From Glycine soja (lineage: Eukaryota > Streptophyta > Magnoliopsida > Fabales > Fabaceae), in NCBI RefSeq assembly GCF_004193775.1, contig NC_041008.1, forward strand, positions 3,288,958 through 3,352,957: 64,000 nucleotides of DNA. Direction: 5' to 3'. The notes beneath the pieces were generated by a model. It saw only the letters and a program-made list of their open reading frames with translations. It was not told where the DNA came from and made no database searches. The position numbers were made by a program, and so were the translations under genes. Positions 38,364-50,383 of the stretch are shown here, in pieces (within the stretch, counting starts at the first letter, position 1; every line of letters begins with the position of its first letter).

Positions 38364-38369
38364 TTTATA
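38364..38369 (-). promoter_or_regulatory. TATA box of the small basic protein gene
   Basis: The minus strand reads TATAAA within CATTTATAAACACC, about 80 bases upstream of the ATG, giving a 5' UTR of about 50 bases. A TGACG (as-1-like) core lies further upstream near 38432 in ttgacgtaaat. Confidence 0.5.
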
Positions 38370-38399
38370 AATGGGAACCATAAAATTTGTACTACCCGG

Positions 38400-41300
38400 T
38401 GATGTGAGTGACATTGATAGACTCAAGGGTTGACGTAAATAATACCAACGCATCTTTGGGGAAACCAAAGTTATTCAAAGCAGTACTTTCATAAACTCAT
38501 TATTTTATTACTAAAATGAAAAATTGTTACTAATATTTGAGTAATAATAGAATTTGTCATTACAATTTACACCTACTTTTTTTTTGTGTGCGTGTAAATC
38601 ATTACAGTACATGCATTTATAACAAAAAGAACAAAATAAACAAAATTTCATGAATCTGGTTATCAATCCATCAAATATTTTTCTTATGTAACAGCATATG
38701 TCAATTTATTTATTTATTTTTATATACGGGTTTTGGGGAAGATCGAGGTTAATGATCGATTGTAAGTTTAATAATGAAAGAGGGTCACGCAAGTTTTAAT
38801 TTAAGGACTTATAATAATTGAGGCATCGACGAATAATGGCCAGCAGGATTTGCCATGTTGCTATAAACAAAAATTGAACAGGAAATAAATAAGTTGTGGC
38901 ATTTTAAGATTAAGACATATAAACTTCAATGATAACTTATAATAATACTTACAAATAACATTAGACATGCTGGGCTAGTTAGTAGAAGTCATTTTCAAAG
39001 GTCTTATAATCTTATCTAAGCCAATCCTTATTGTCGATTACTTTAAATACTGCTTACGTTTTTGCATGCTTAAAAGAACTTTATATTTGTAAAAGACGAG
39101 CATGTTTTGTGAAGTCATTAGGAATATGTACTTATTGATGAAGAATTTGATTATTTAATACGAGATGAAAATCATTGACTAAACTGGTGCATGTTTAACT
39201 AATTTACCCGCTTCAGAATCATTGAATAGCATGTGTATATAGATGATCTTAAAGAAGCCTTTGCTTGTGACTGTAGCATTTCTAGTTTTGGGGTGGTGGT
39301 AAGGGTAGGGGGGTGGGTATGGCAGACACCATAGCAAGAAGCGGAGAAAGGTATTGGCGTTTTGGGTTTGGGATTTGGAAGGACGTTAGAGTATAGTGTA
39401 GAGGGTGCACATGGCCACTAAATTTTTTCTTGCGTGTAACAGGTTGCATAAACACAAGCAGGTGGCGTGCATAGTCTTGTCACATGGATGTCGCTTCCAT
39501 TGCGCAACATCCTAATAATAGGATGACTTAATTCTAGCTGCATTCTGCATGTTTTATCATGTTATTTTATTTCTATCAAATGCGCGTCACACCTTTTTTT
39601 CATCTAACAATTCTTTTAAAAAGAAACTATTTCTCTTCAAAACATTTTTACGGTGATACATTCTTTTTTTTAAAAAAAATACTCAAATAAAATTTCAAAA
39701 ATACATCTATGATATAAAAAACATGTAAATATGTCTAAAGTATAGTATATATTGTTAGTTAGTAATTAATGTGTTAAAATCAATATTGGATCGTTTAAAT
39801 AATATTTATCTTTCCAGATTAATTAATCCTTTCTTCTTATGAACGGAAGGTTTAAGATAAAAAAATATCGTTAATTAAATTCAAATAGATAATGAGTTAG
39901 TAATAAAAAAAAAATAGCTAATGAGTTTTTTTTGGACTTTCTCAATTATTAAATTCAAATCATTAATTAGTACTTAATATTTAAAAACAATATAACAAGT
40001 TAGCATAAAATAAACCTTTAGAAATATTGTTTAAAAATGACTTAATATTGACTTATGTAAATATTAATTTAGAATATTTATTACAATACAAAACATTTTA
40101 ATCAAGTCATAATTTTCATATTAAAAATTAATTATACTATTTATAACATATCTTAATTAATTAATATTTTAAAGTTCAGTAGTTGCGTATTTAAAATAGT
40201 TTAAAAGGGTATGTCAAAAACCAAAAGTATGTTTCTTATTCATTTTTGTCCGAGAGTGTGTTTAAACTTTAAAGGCTGAGTCAATTGCTTATCTTATTGA
40301 AACCTAGATTATTTTGGTCCAAGAGAGGGCCTACGTGGGTCCAGAGAAGTCCACAAAGGATCCCTGTTCAAACGAATGGGAAGGGAAAGGGGAAATAGGA
40401 ACGGGCCAGAACATTATCTAGAGATAAAAACTCAGTCTCCAACCATCTTTGTAATGTCTATGATTTCTATTTTGCTTCTCGCCTATAATGTTTGGATAAA
40501 ATTTTGAGTGACATGAATTTTGTGAAGTAACTAGTATTAACTTTTGCATCAAAATAAGAGTTGGACGTGAAAATCAAACAATTCGGGCGTTTCCAACACC
40601 ATTCCAAACGCGCATATAGTTGATATTTAATTAGGTGAGCATCCTTTGCAATTCCTATAAACACATCAGCAGCATGTTTGTTTCTTGTTTCCAAATCTAC
40701 ATGTTCTTAGGGCAGACAATACTGTGTGGGAGTTTCATAGGCATGGTCCCTAGCTACTCCCTAGAATCCAGAGTTTGATACAGTAGTAGTAACTGACACC
40801 TTGTAAATTTTCCTATCTCACTCATTGATCTTAAGCTCAACTCCAATTAGACTTTGTTCTTTCACTTTATATCATATAAGCAATTCATGTAACAATTTAC
40901 AGATTATTGGAGAGTAATTAATAATGGTAGTGTATTTGGATTAGGTCCACTTTACACATGGACAAAAACAAAATCATTTTTCTCATAATCAATTCCAATT
41001 TCAAAGCAATAAATAGTTATTTTCACTTTTATTTTTATTTTTTATCATGATTTTAGAAGTCAAAATTAATTTTGGTAGTGTTAACTCGTTGGTAAATGTA
41101 CCAATTTGTCATAAGCAATAAAGTTAAAATGAAAGTCCAAGGAGAGATTTGTTTATACTTAAGTGATGCAAACTCAATTATTAAGCAATTAAAAGACAAA
41201 GAAAAGATAAAGAATGGTAAGTGTAAAAATTAGAGTAAAGGAAAAAGAAAAAGATAACAAGAAAAATAAACAATAATTTAAATACAAAAAGATGAAGTGA

Positions 41301-41689
41301 GAATGTGATAATGTTGGGACCTAACATGCCAAAATTACTTGTAATGTAATGTTAATAATTTTCTCTATCTAATGAAATTCATGTTTCCACCAACATCTAC
41401 CAAGATACTCTATCTTTAGTTTCTTTCCCGCACAAAAAGTTTAGTTTATTTATCCTTTTTCCCCAAATTTCTTTATAGAGATAAAAATAAAAAATCGCAT
41501 TAAGATAAGATATGCAAAATTTGTGCAAAACAAATATCAATCTATTTCTAGCAATGAATTATTTAAATACTCTTCTCCAGTTCTTTAGACAATAATCATT
41601 TTTCAATACATTACCCTCTAAACATAATATGGATGATCAAACTATAATAAACATAAAGCATAAAGAAGAATAATAGAAACAAGATTGAA
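38400..41689. other. Intergenic, no gene seen
   Basis: No gene recognised. A G-rich patch at 39288-39340 and a less AT-rich patch at 40300-40700 gave no identifiable protein. Elsewhere the sequence is AT-rich. Confidence 0.5.
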
Positions 41690-42560
41690 TTAAATAGATA
41701 ATGAAATAGAATTATATTACAAGAATTTGACCTACTAGGCTCCCAACAAGGGGGAGCCATGAGGAATGTTACACTTCAAAGACGAATATGGATAGAAGAT
41801 GGGGTTGGATGACTGAGAAAGAAAGGGAGAAATGATTAAAGAATGAGGGTTTCTCCTAAGGGATATGTTTAAGCTCTTTGAGACTCAGTGTGTCTTTCCT
41901 TTCTGCTTCCTCCTCCTTATATAGGTTTCATGTAGATTACTTTTCATGCTGACTTCGCATGCCTTTGGACTTCAATGTGAGCTTTCTTTGCGCCAGGCCT
42001 GAATTGTGCGCCAAGCGAGTTGTTCAATTATTTCAATTTTTCTTCAAGATTTTTTTCTTTCAATTTTTGCACCAATTTTTCTTTAAAGTATTTGAAATCT
42101 TCTTTTTTTGACTTCAGTTAATCAAAATTGCAAAGATGTTAATTTCTTCGTTATTTCATTAAAAATAATAGCAAAGTGAAGAAATTACACTCATTATTAG
42201 TCAAAATTGACTATCAAATTAACTCATATTTCACAGTTATCAAGTAGCTATTCAAATATACTAAAAATAATAATGAGAAAATATTTGTAGAAATAAGTCA
42301 ACCACTTAAATTAATCTAATACTTTGTAGAATTAGTCTTTGATTCTTAATCAAAGATACTCAAGTTCAAAAAAAAAAAAACAATAATGAATTGTTCAACA
42401 AAATGATTGTTTTTTATTTTATTTTTTTGGGTTAGATTTGTATTTTAGTGCTATATGAAATGCTTTTCACTATTCTAGAACTCTACTATGGAGTTCATTT
42501 TTTTTAACTCGAGTATCCTTCAATCGAGAGTTGATAACTAATCTCTTAATATAGTGAGAT
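41690..42560. repeat. Possible retroelement-derived sequence
   Basis: This stretch contains a TATA-like ccttatatagg downstream of a pyrimidine-rich run near 41905-41925, and a GC-richer block (gcgccaggcctgaattgtgcgcc) near 41990. It resembles LTR-type repeat sequence of legume genomes, but I found neither paired LTRs nor coding domains. This is recognition by appearance only. Confidence 0.25.
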
Positions 42561-45500
42561 CTCCATTCAAGGAGTTGACATCTGTCAGCATGTGTTTTTT
42601 CATACATACCACGCACTCATTAGAGATTGAATTGCATTAATCATCAACTTCAATGAATTGCATTAATCATCAAAGGAATTCTATAGTAAGTTAGTAGGAT
42701 AGTCTCTAAGAACACAACTTATTTATTTCATGATCAATTTTTGTTTATAGCAACATGACAATTCCTGCTTAACGATGCTGCTACATGAATTAAGCACCGG
42801 TTCTTCTTATCCTGCTAAGCACCGGAGCCTATTTTATATAGTGCTTAACAGTTAACACTTATGAGCCCAGTAAACAGTTTTTAATAATATAACGTTTATA
42901 TAATAAAAACGGTAAAAGTAAGAGCTGTTGGAGGATAAGAAATGGTTAAATGTTATACGTAGTAAATTTTAAAAATTTACTGGATTGGAGGAACGAATTA
43001 TTTGAATTATAAAAAGTAAACATAAATGATGTGTGCATTCATTTTAAAATCGTAAAAAAAAAAAGGTTGCTAAACTGGAGATGAAGACCCTTTTTTCCCA
43101 ATGCTGAAATCCCGTTGTCTATGCTTGCGTCAATAATTTTGTTTGTCACTAAGTTGTGAAAGGAAGTCTTATCTTGTCATAGGACCTTTGGTTGAAATTA
43201 TTGAACCCAATTGTGAATTTTCACCATTGAAAGACCAGTACACTCCCCTAGGTACATGATCACTTCTCTGTTCGTTGGGGCTAGCTTTTGATAGAACAAG
43301 TTCAAAACTGTTAGGAAGAAGTTTGACTGCAAAATGTACATTACGTGTCAGGATCATGTACAGTTTATTTTTAAATTGTTCTGGTCCTTGAATTAAGCTT
43401 AACCATATATCAATTTCTTTAAGAAAATTAATTTTAACCATTGAATGTATAAGTTATTATAACTCCTTGTCGTGCAGTTTTATTTTAAAAAGCAAAAATT
43501 CGTATAATAGTTAGCGTGTATCATATTAATCACAGATCAGAGATGTGGTGCATGGGAAGACCTGGCAAGAAAAATAATACATATGTACTACATTTTTTCA
43601 TATAAGAAATGAAAGAAAGAGAGAAAAGAAGAGACAAAAAGTAAAAAATACTGTAAGTGATGTTATGGGATAATGAAAACAATGTACTTATAACTATTGT
43701 AGACATACTTGGTGATCGAGTTCTTGCAATTATGTAAGATGGAGACATGCACATTCGATACACTAGTCCAATCCAATTGATATACAGTTGGATAGACAGA
43801 AAAAGAACCAAACCAAACAGAAAAGAATTGTTGATACGGAAAATAATGACCACACTATTATACAACAAGGTTCTCGTTGAAATCCTGTATTGGTGTTATC
43901 CAAGCACATCTTTCTGTGAGCTCGTGACCCTGTCTGTTTACTTTGTCTACTACCCGAAAATTTGACTATGAAACCTGCATTCTTCTTGTCCTGACATTTA
44001 ATACCCTTTTACATTCGAAAATTGCATTTTCCTTATATAAGTATATGGTAAAAATATCGTTCCTTCCATCCAGATTCCAGAATATGCCATAAAATGCATC
44101 ACAGAATTCACATGAGCCAAGTTAATTTGCACATAACCTGCAACTCACATAACAAAGGCACTGATGATATAAATAAATGAATGATAAGAAAGAGAATAGC
44201 AAATATAACTACGAATATTATGCATAAGAAAAAGGTATTTAACCACGAGTATCATCGCAATTTTTTACCTTAATTTAGTCAAAAAGTACAGCTTACGAAT
44301 TATAATAATTGCTTATAGAATCGTTACCAACAAAAAATTGCTTATAGAAGTAATTAAAAAGCGAGTACAGTGTACCGGTGTATGTTTTTATTATTTTTTT
44401 ATAAAATCTGTCAGAAAGAGAAAATAAAAAATATACTACCACTAAAAATTTTCTAACAAGAACTGAATTAAAATATGGCCTTTGGCTTGGAGTCACATGA
44501 GGGACAATCTTTTTGCATGACACATCTGACATAGTAATAGTATCTAAACAAAAATTTCAGATCCTCTCCAGTTATGTTCTTTAAACTGCATGGGATCTTG
44601 GCCCTTAAAACGTTGAGTTTGTTTTTATGAAAAAGTTATCAATGACAATAGCTGTATACTGTTAACAGGGGCAGTTGGATCCAAACAGTACCTGACGCCA
44701 AAGAATCCATATTTGTAAACAAATTATAACAGGGTACAAAAAATATGGGTAAAATGTTAAGACGTACCAGCAAGGTTGGACATTTTAAACAGTAGTATAA
44801 CTGTGTTAATTGGTTGACGAGAGAATATAATTGTACAAACTTGCATCTACGTGTACTCGTGCGAGCCAGTAATAGCCATTTACATAATATATGTATATTG
44901 TTGCAAACAATAATTTAAGTCAAATTACCTATTCAATTTTAGCTCCAAATCACCTGACACCTTAATTTACATACTATATATATGTAGATTGTTGTAATTA
45001 TTTTTTTTATGATAAATATATTGTTAGAAACTCCCATTGTGGTCATAATTTTCCAATCTAAATTGCGACCTATCGGAGTTAGCTATAGTGTTTCGAGAAG
45101 GATTGCCTATATAAAAGAAATACTACCTCCAGTCTTGAACAGAGAAAAAACAAAACAAAACAAAAACCACTTTGCACAAAGTTTGGGAAAGCGAATAAGT
45201 GAGCTATCTTATGCACACACACTTAGTTTCGTAAATGCTCAATTTTATCTCCGTTACACGATTTAAGCTGTTTCCCCCTCTCAATCTCAATTCACAAACG
45301 CACGCACTAAAGTGAAAGTGGTACTACTACTATTACTACTAGTATTTCATACTGGTTACTTCCAACTTGTTACTTTGCTTTGTCACCAGAATGAGTGCTC
45401 ACCAAAAAGAAAAAACATAACGCACCAACGGTGAACTTGCTCTGGCTCACCTCCTTCACCTTTGTTATTTACGTATGTATATTAAATATTGGTCTGCAAA

Positions 45501-46257
45501 TATTAATTTCTCAATAAATTTTGTCAATAATTTCATTTAGGTATGACAATGTTAAAAGAATTTCTAACACTAACTATTACCGTTACTATTACTGTCTCAT
45601 GTGAAAGAGACATGTGACTTATATAGGAATTAATAAATAATCAAAGACTAAATTATAATTGAATTAAATAGGAGAAGTTTTTAGAGATAACTACTTGATG
45701 AAAGTAGTGATTATAAAGGAGGTATTACTAATGTGAAATAAGGTCTCTTTCCTGATAGAAAAGTGTTTTTTCTAACACACACTTACGTAAAGAGACAAAA
45801 AGAATAATTAAGAAAGTCAAATCTTATTTATCCTTCTTTCAAGGAATTAAAGTGGCTGAAGAAAAATTTCATTATGAAAAAAGATACACATTGTTTATCT
45901 ATTATTCGTGAGAATTATATATTTCAATATCATATTGATTTCCTATAATTGTTAATCTAAAAAACCATTAAAATTTACAATTGTCACTTAAAAAAATGAT
46001 TTGACAAGCCTTCCATGAGTCCTTAACATCTCTTGAACAAGTTTTTGGATGCATTATTTTGTAATTGCGGTCTGTTATTTTGGTAAACTTTGTACAACTA
46101 ACTCATGAAGAACTTCAGTTGCAGTAATGTAATGGAATGCGATACAGTTTGAATCTATCTGTTATTGCACATGTATTATATATATTATTCTGTTATATTT
46201 CACTATTTGGATTAGTTCATTGAATAATTTGAATGCTGATATCGTTTTTTAAAATGC
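42561..46257. other. Intergenic, no gene supported
   Basis: It contains a short direct repeat (gaattgcattaatcatcaa twice near 42628 and 42655) and several chance frames. The 90-residue minus-strand frame at 43169-43441 has a balanced composition but matches no family I know. No RNA gene was seen. Confidence 0.45.

Positions 46258-46284
<27 letters not shown>
46258..46284 (+). repeat. 27-base oligo(A) tract
   Basis: A run of 27 A follows about 250 bases that look like a plant 3' UTR (around 46000-46257). It could be the tail of a reverse-transcribed insertion or simply a homopolymer. No target duplication was identified. Confidence 0.8.
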
Positions 46285-46288
<4 letters not shown>

Positions 46289-47160
46289 TTTTATAATTAA
46301 AATAATGAAAATTTACTTAAATTAGATCTTCTATGTTTTCCATTAATTAGTTCATGTACCAACATTGTTAACTTCTTCAAAGTTTTGGGATAATTTGTAA
46401 AATTGTTAAGCTTTCCTTTTCGAAGATCACAAATCACATGATTGCAAGTCTTCCAAGAGTGCTTCAAGTGTACTTGTTAAGCCCTCCTTTTGTAAGATCT
46501 ACTAGTATATCATTGATTGCAAGTCATTTTTGTAAAATAAAAAATAGTACAAGCACATGCGGTTTTATAGTAAAGGATTTAGTATACATTGGTGAATAAA
46601 AAACAAACAATCAGATTTTGGATTAAATTTAGATAGCTAAGCTTTTTGTTGATTTGTAAGGTCATCTAAGCACACAAATCATTAGCCTTTCTCAAAGATA
46701 CCAAGGTAGCAGTAATAGGAACAAGCAGACTACAATAACATAAACCAGGAAGAATGGGAAAAGCTGTGACTAATGAAGACTCTGTTGCCCCTACACCATA
46801 TGAATGAAGGAATATGAAAGGTATTACAACTTAGGACTTTGATTCATTCTGTCATTAAAATTAATCAAAATTTGAGCTGGGCTGTCAATGGATATGAATT
46901 TTGATGAATACCAGAGATCTCTATAAGATCTTGTTGTGATAGCTTTGGAGTAGAAATAAGGCTATTAGAATAAGAGCATGTTTGGTTTACCATCCAACTT
47001 GCTGTCTATGTATTTGAAGACAAAATCCAACGACAGTATGTGGACATAGATATGAGGACATCCAACATGCACTAACATTGTGACAATATGAGGACATATT
47101 CTTCAACGACAGTGCTCATAGCCTTGGAGTTTGAAAAATAACACCATATACATCTTGTTT
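46285..47160. other. Intergenic, no gene seen
   Basis: No coding sequence recognised. It contains short local repeats, for example tatgaggacat near 47050 and 47090. Confidence 0.45.
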
Positions 47161-47533
47161 ACCATGACATACCCTTACATATCGCATGAGGCATGTGTTG
47201 TGTGTTTTTAATTTTAACATGATAAATACGTAGAACCACAATAATCTGAACCAACAATCTTACAAATCACATCTCATGTCACAGATCCTAATTTAGCCCC
47301 ATAATTTATTAGAAGCCCTCCCATCAACTACTTCAAAGTTGTTCCGAGCACACTTGCAAGAAACAGCATACCAATAACGTATTTTAGTAGTTTTTCAAAT
47401 AAGGCAATAAGCTTACAGATAATTACAAGAGACTTAAATAAATCTATAACCTGTGAATGATGTGTTCCACAGAAACACCCGAATGCAACTCAAATGGATG
47501 ATGAGAGTCCACGGCTCCATCAGGCACCAATTG
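47161..47533 (-). pseudogene. Decayed second subtilase 3' end
   Basis: This block repeats the 3' flank of the subtilase (47659-47975) about 500 bp further downstream. Both copies share catgacatacccttt, aacatgataaa, cacaa(t/c)aatctga(a/t)cca, ttattagaagccct and ataacctg(t/a)gaa. At about 47496-47525 the minus strand reads TGGAGCCGTGGACTCTCATC followed by ATCCATTTGA, that is WSRGLSSSI and a stop. It is the counterpart of WSGAYSSSV and stop in the intact gene. It is a remnant of a tandem duplicate of the gene's 3' end, with no catalytic region. Confidence 0.75.
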
Positions 47534-47929
47534 ACATCAGTGAGAGATACGCCACAAAAGGCATGAAAAATTCAAATGTCCTTAGTATTACGGACTGCCA
47601 TATACATATTTTCAGCAAATTCATCTAGGTGCAATGCTGTCATATTGATCTCGTTCAGCATGACATACCCTTTATATCAGTCAAATGAGACATGTATAGT
47701 GTGTTTTAATCTCAACATGATAAACATACCAAACCACAACAATCTGATCCAACTACCTTAAAAATCACAACATCTCATTCCCGCAAATTATTAGAAGCCC
47801 TTCATCAACTACCTGGAAGTACGTGGTTATTTTGTAGTTTGTACAATAAGCCAACATGATAAAAATTACAAAGAGACTAAATCCAATAATCCATAACCTG
47901 AGAAAGACGTCGTCTCCACAGCAATTCAT

Positions 47930-50257
47930 TCAAACGGACGATGAGTATGCACCGCTCCAAGTAACAGCAATTGGACTCCTCACAACATGACTTCCATCAG
48001 TCCACTCAATGGAGCCAAAACTCTCAGAGCCATCCAACTTAACTCTACTAAACGTGACCTCAAACGCCTGTGTCTTGTTTTCGGCACTGAACACAATCGT
48101 GCTGGGAGACACACCAACACCAACACCAGGTGGAGGATTGACCTTAACAGTGTAAACAGCATCAACCTCGCTTCCCACATTAGTAACAACCCGTTTATTC
48201 TTGACCAAATCACCTTCCCCACCCAACTTCACCGCGAAAGAAGGGTAATTCAAGTCACCGGGACTCGCCAACTTCCCAGTCCTCCCCACTTTCCCTTCAC
48301 AAACACTTTCAGCAGCAGGCTCTCTAGTGAAAACCGCAATCTGATTAGCATCATACCCAACAGAACACAAGAACGCCACATAGTCACCAGTGTCCAAATC
48401 ATAAACCAAGCCAGGGTTAATAGCCCTATTGGGATCAACATGTCCAGCACCATGAATAAACGGATTTGACTCCTTCCCACTTCCAAGATCCTTAATGCTC
48501 CCCCCAGAATTATCCACATTATAAGCCGTGGTCATCAATGCAGACTTAATCGCCGCAGGTGACCACTCAGGATAAGCCTTCCTAAGCAACGCAGCAATGC
48601 CGCTCGCATGAGGACACGACATAGAAGTACCCGAAATTATGTTAAACTCGACCCTCCTAGGATCAATGTCCAAATCCGTGGGCCCCACACGCCCAGTCCA
48701 CCCTGCTAAGATATTAACCCCCGGAGCAATAACATCAGGCTTCAGAATCTGCGATGTAAGATGGTTGGGTCCACGGCTAGAAAAGGAAGCAACTTGAGGA
48801 GCAGAAGGTTCTGAACCACCAATCACAGTTCCTCTGAACTCAATCGTTGCTGTTGGGTACTGACTCAGCTTTATATACTCCTTAATCTTATCCCCAGCGG
48901 CTTGACCCACCATAGTAGCTGCTAAAAGATGCGCATCTGCAAGAAGCTCTTCACCGTTGGCTTCAGTGTTGGCCATAATCATTCCCAACCCACCAGCAAG
49001 TTTCACTGCACTTCCCTTTTCAACTCTAGCATTCCCTCCTCTGTCACAAACAACAATTTTTCCTTGCACTTTGGAAGATTCTAGAGATCCCATGTAACAG
49101 TACCTGCTTCCACAATCCTTAGCGTAAACCAATGGAAGCTTAAAATCAGGTAATTTTTCGCCGTAATACAAAGACACCCCACCGAAGACTCTTCCGTCTC
49201 CGAGGATCACGTCTGCCGGAAACTCTCTGTCGACGGTGGAAGCTCCGACGGTTAAAATCCACGGTGCTATGTTAACAGCGGTGGAAGGACCAGGTCCTGA
49301 GTTTCCGGCGGAGCACGAGACGAGAACGTTGTGTCTGGCAGCGCCGAACGCTCCCACGGCGATTGAGTCACGGTAGTACTGGGGCGCGTAGCCGGACGCG
49401 CCGACGGAGAGCGAGATGACGTGGACGCCGTCGGAGACAGCCTCGTCCATGGCGGCGAGGATGTCAGAGTCGAAGCAACCTAGCTTCCAGCAGATCTTAT
49501 AGGCTGCGATTCTTGCTTTCGTAGCCATTCCTCTGGCTTCGCCCTGCGCATAGTGGAAGAGGCTTGCGTTGGAGACGACGGCGCCTGCGGCGGTGGAGGC
49601 GGTGTGCGTGCCGTGGCCTTCGGTGTCGCGTGGCGATTTCGATTCCTGAGATTCGTCGATTGGTCTTTCGAGGTAGGATTCGTAGCCTTTGTAGAAGGCT
49701 TTGGCGCCGATGATTTTGTTGTTGCAGAGGGAGGAAGGGAAGTCGGGTGAGGATTGGCAGGAGCCTTTCCATGAGGAGGAGGAGGAGATTGGGGAGAGGT
49801 TTTCGTCGGAGAAGCTCTTGAGCTCCGGCCAGATTCCGGTGTCGAGGACGCCGACTATTACGTCGTCGGCGTAGTCGGAGTTGGGCCAGAGGCCAAAGGA
49901 GTCGGCGAGGCCGAGGAAGCGCGGGGTGTGGGTGGTGTGGGGATGGCGGATTTGGTCGGGGAGGAGGGCGAGGACGGAGGGGTGGCGGCGGAGGAGGGAG
50001 GCTTGGGAGGGGCTGAGGCGGACGGAGAAGCCGGCGGCGGCGGAGGAGTAGGTGTAGAGGGGGGTGGCGGGGGGTGAGGAGGGAGGGAGGGAGCGGAGGA
50101 TAGAGGAGTACCAGGTTTTGTGTGAGGTGAAGAGACTGGGCTTCTGGGATTGCGCCACGTGGATGATGTAGGTTCGTGGAGCGTCGTCCGATGAGGATGA
50201 GGAAGCAGAGAAACACAAGGACAGGAATAAGAACAAGAGTGAGAATGGAGAAGCCAT
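47930..50257 (-). CDS. SBT1.4: Subtilisin-like serine protease, SBT1.4-like
   Basis: An intronless gene of 775 residues from the ATG at 50257. The first 20 or so residues are a clear signal peptide, so the protein is secreted to the apoplast. An inhibitor I9 prodomain (about 30-110) ends before the catalytic domain, where the triad is Asp139 (VLDTGIWPE), His215 (GHGTHTAS) and Ser545 (GTSMSCPH), with oxyanion Asn319 (AGNSGPGPS). A PA insert (about 350-470) and a C-terminal fibronectin-like domain (about 670-770) follow, as in plant SBT1 enzymes. All catalytic residues are intact. An in-frame ATG at 50383 would add 42 residues ahead of the signal peptide; I prefer 50257 because the signal peptide then starts the protein. 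Family roles include peptide-hormone processing and senescence; the substrate is unknown. The 5' third is markedly GC-rich, which opens long shadow frames. Confidence 0.95.
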   Translation of the reverse strand: MASPFSLLFLFLSLCFSASSSSSDDAPRTYIIHVAQSQKPSLFTSHKTWYSSILRSLPPSSPPATPLYTYSSAAAGFSVRLSPSQASLLRRHPSVLALLPDQIRHPHTTHTPRFLGLADSFGLWPNSDYADDVIVGVLDTGIWPELKSFSDENLSPISSSSSWKGSCQSSPDFPSSLCNNKIIGAKAFYKGYESYLERPIDESQESKSPRDTEGHGTHTASTAAGAVVSNASLFHYAQGEARGMATKARIAAYKICWKLGCFDSDILAAMDEAVSDGVHVISLSVGASGYAPQYYRDSIAVGAFGAARHNVLVSCSAGNSGPGPSTAVNIAPWILTVGASTVDREFPADVILGDGRVFGGVSLYYGEKLPDFKLPLVYAKDCGSRYCYMGSLESSKVQGKIVVCDRGGNARVEKGSAVKLAGGLGMIMANTEANGEELLADAHLLAATMVGQAAGDKIKEYIKLSQYPTATIEFRGTVIGGSEPSAPQVASFSSRGPNHLTSQILKPDVIAPGVNILAGWTGRVGPTDLDIDPRRVEFNIISGTSMSCPHASGIAALLRKAYPEWSPAAIKSALMTTAYNVDNSGGSIKDLGSGKESNPFIHGAGHVDPNRAINPGLVYDLDTGDYVAFLCSVGYDANQIAVFTREPAAESVCEGKVGRTGKLASPGDLNYPSFAVKLGGEGDLVKNKRVVTNVGSEVDAVYTVKVNPPPGVGVGVSPSTIVFSAENKTQAFEVTFSRVKLDGSESFGSIEWTDGSHVVRSPIAVTWSGAYSSSV

Positions 50258-50383
50258 AATAATGATATTAGTGTTGGGTTCCTTCACTATTGGAGGGATG
50301 GTTAATAATGACCTAGTTTCGTGTTCATTGGTTGATCCAGATACAACAAGAATTCTGGAAGCTGAACAAGAGATACTATTCAT

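Noticed and set aside
43169..43441. A 90-residue minus-strand frame with balanced composition
   Set aside because: No recognisable domain, no splice partners and no promoter signals that I could link to it. Kept as intergenic.
49497..50216. A 239-residue minus-strand open frame rich in Pro, Arg and Leu
   Set aside because: It lies wholly inside the GC-rich 5' part of the subtilase in another frame. Its low-complexity composition is what a shifted reading of Ser/Ala/Pro codons gives.
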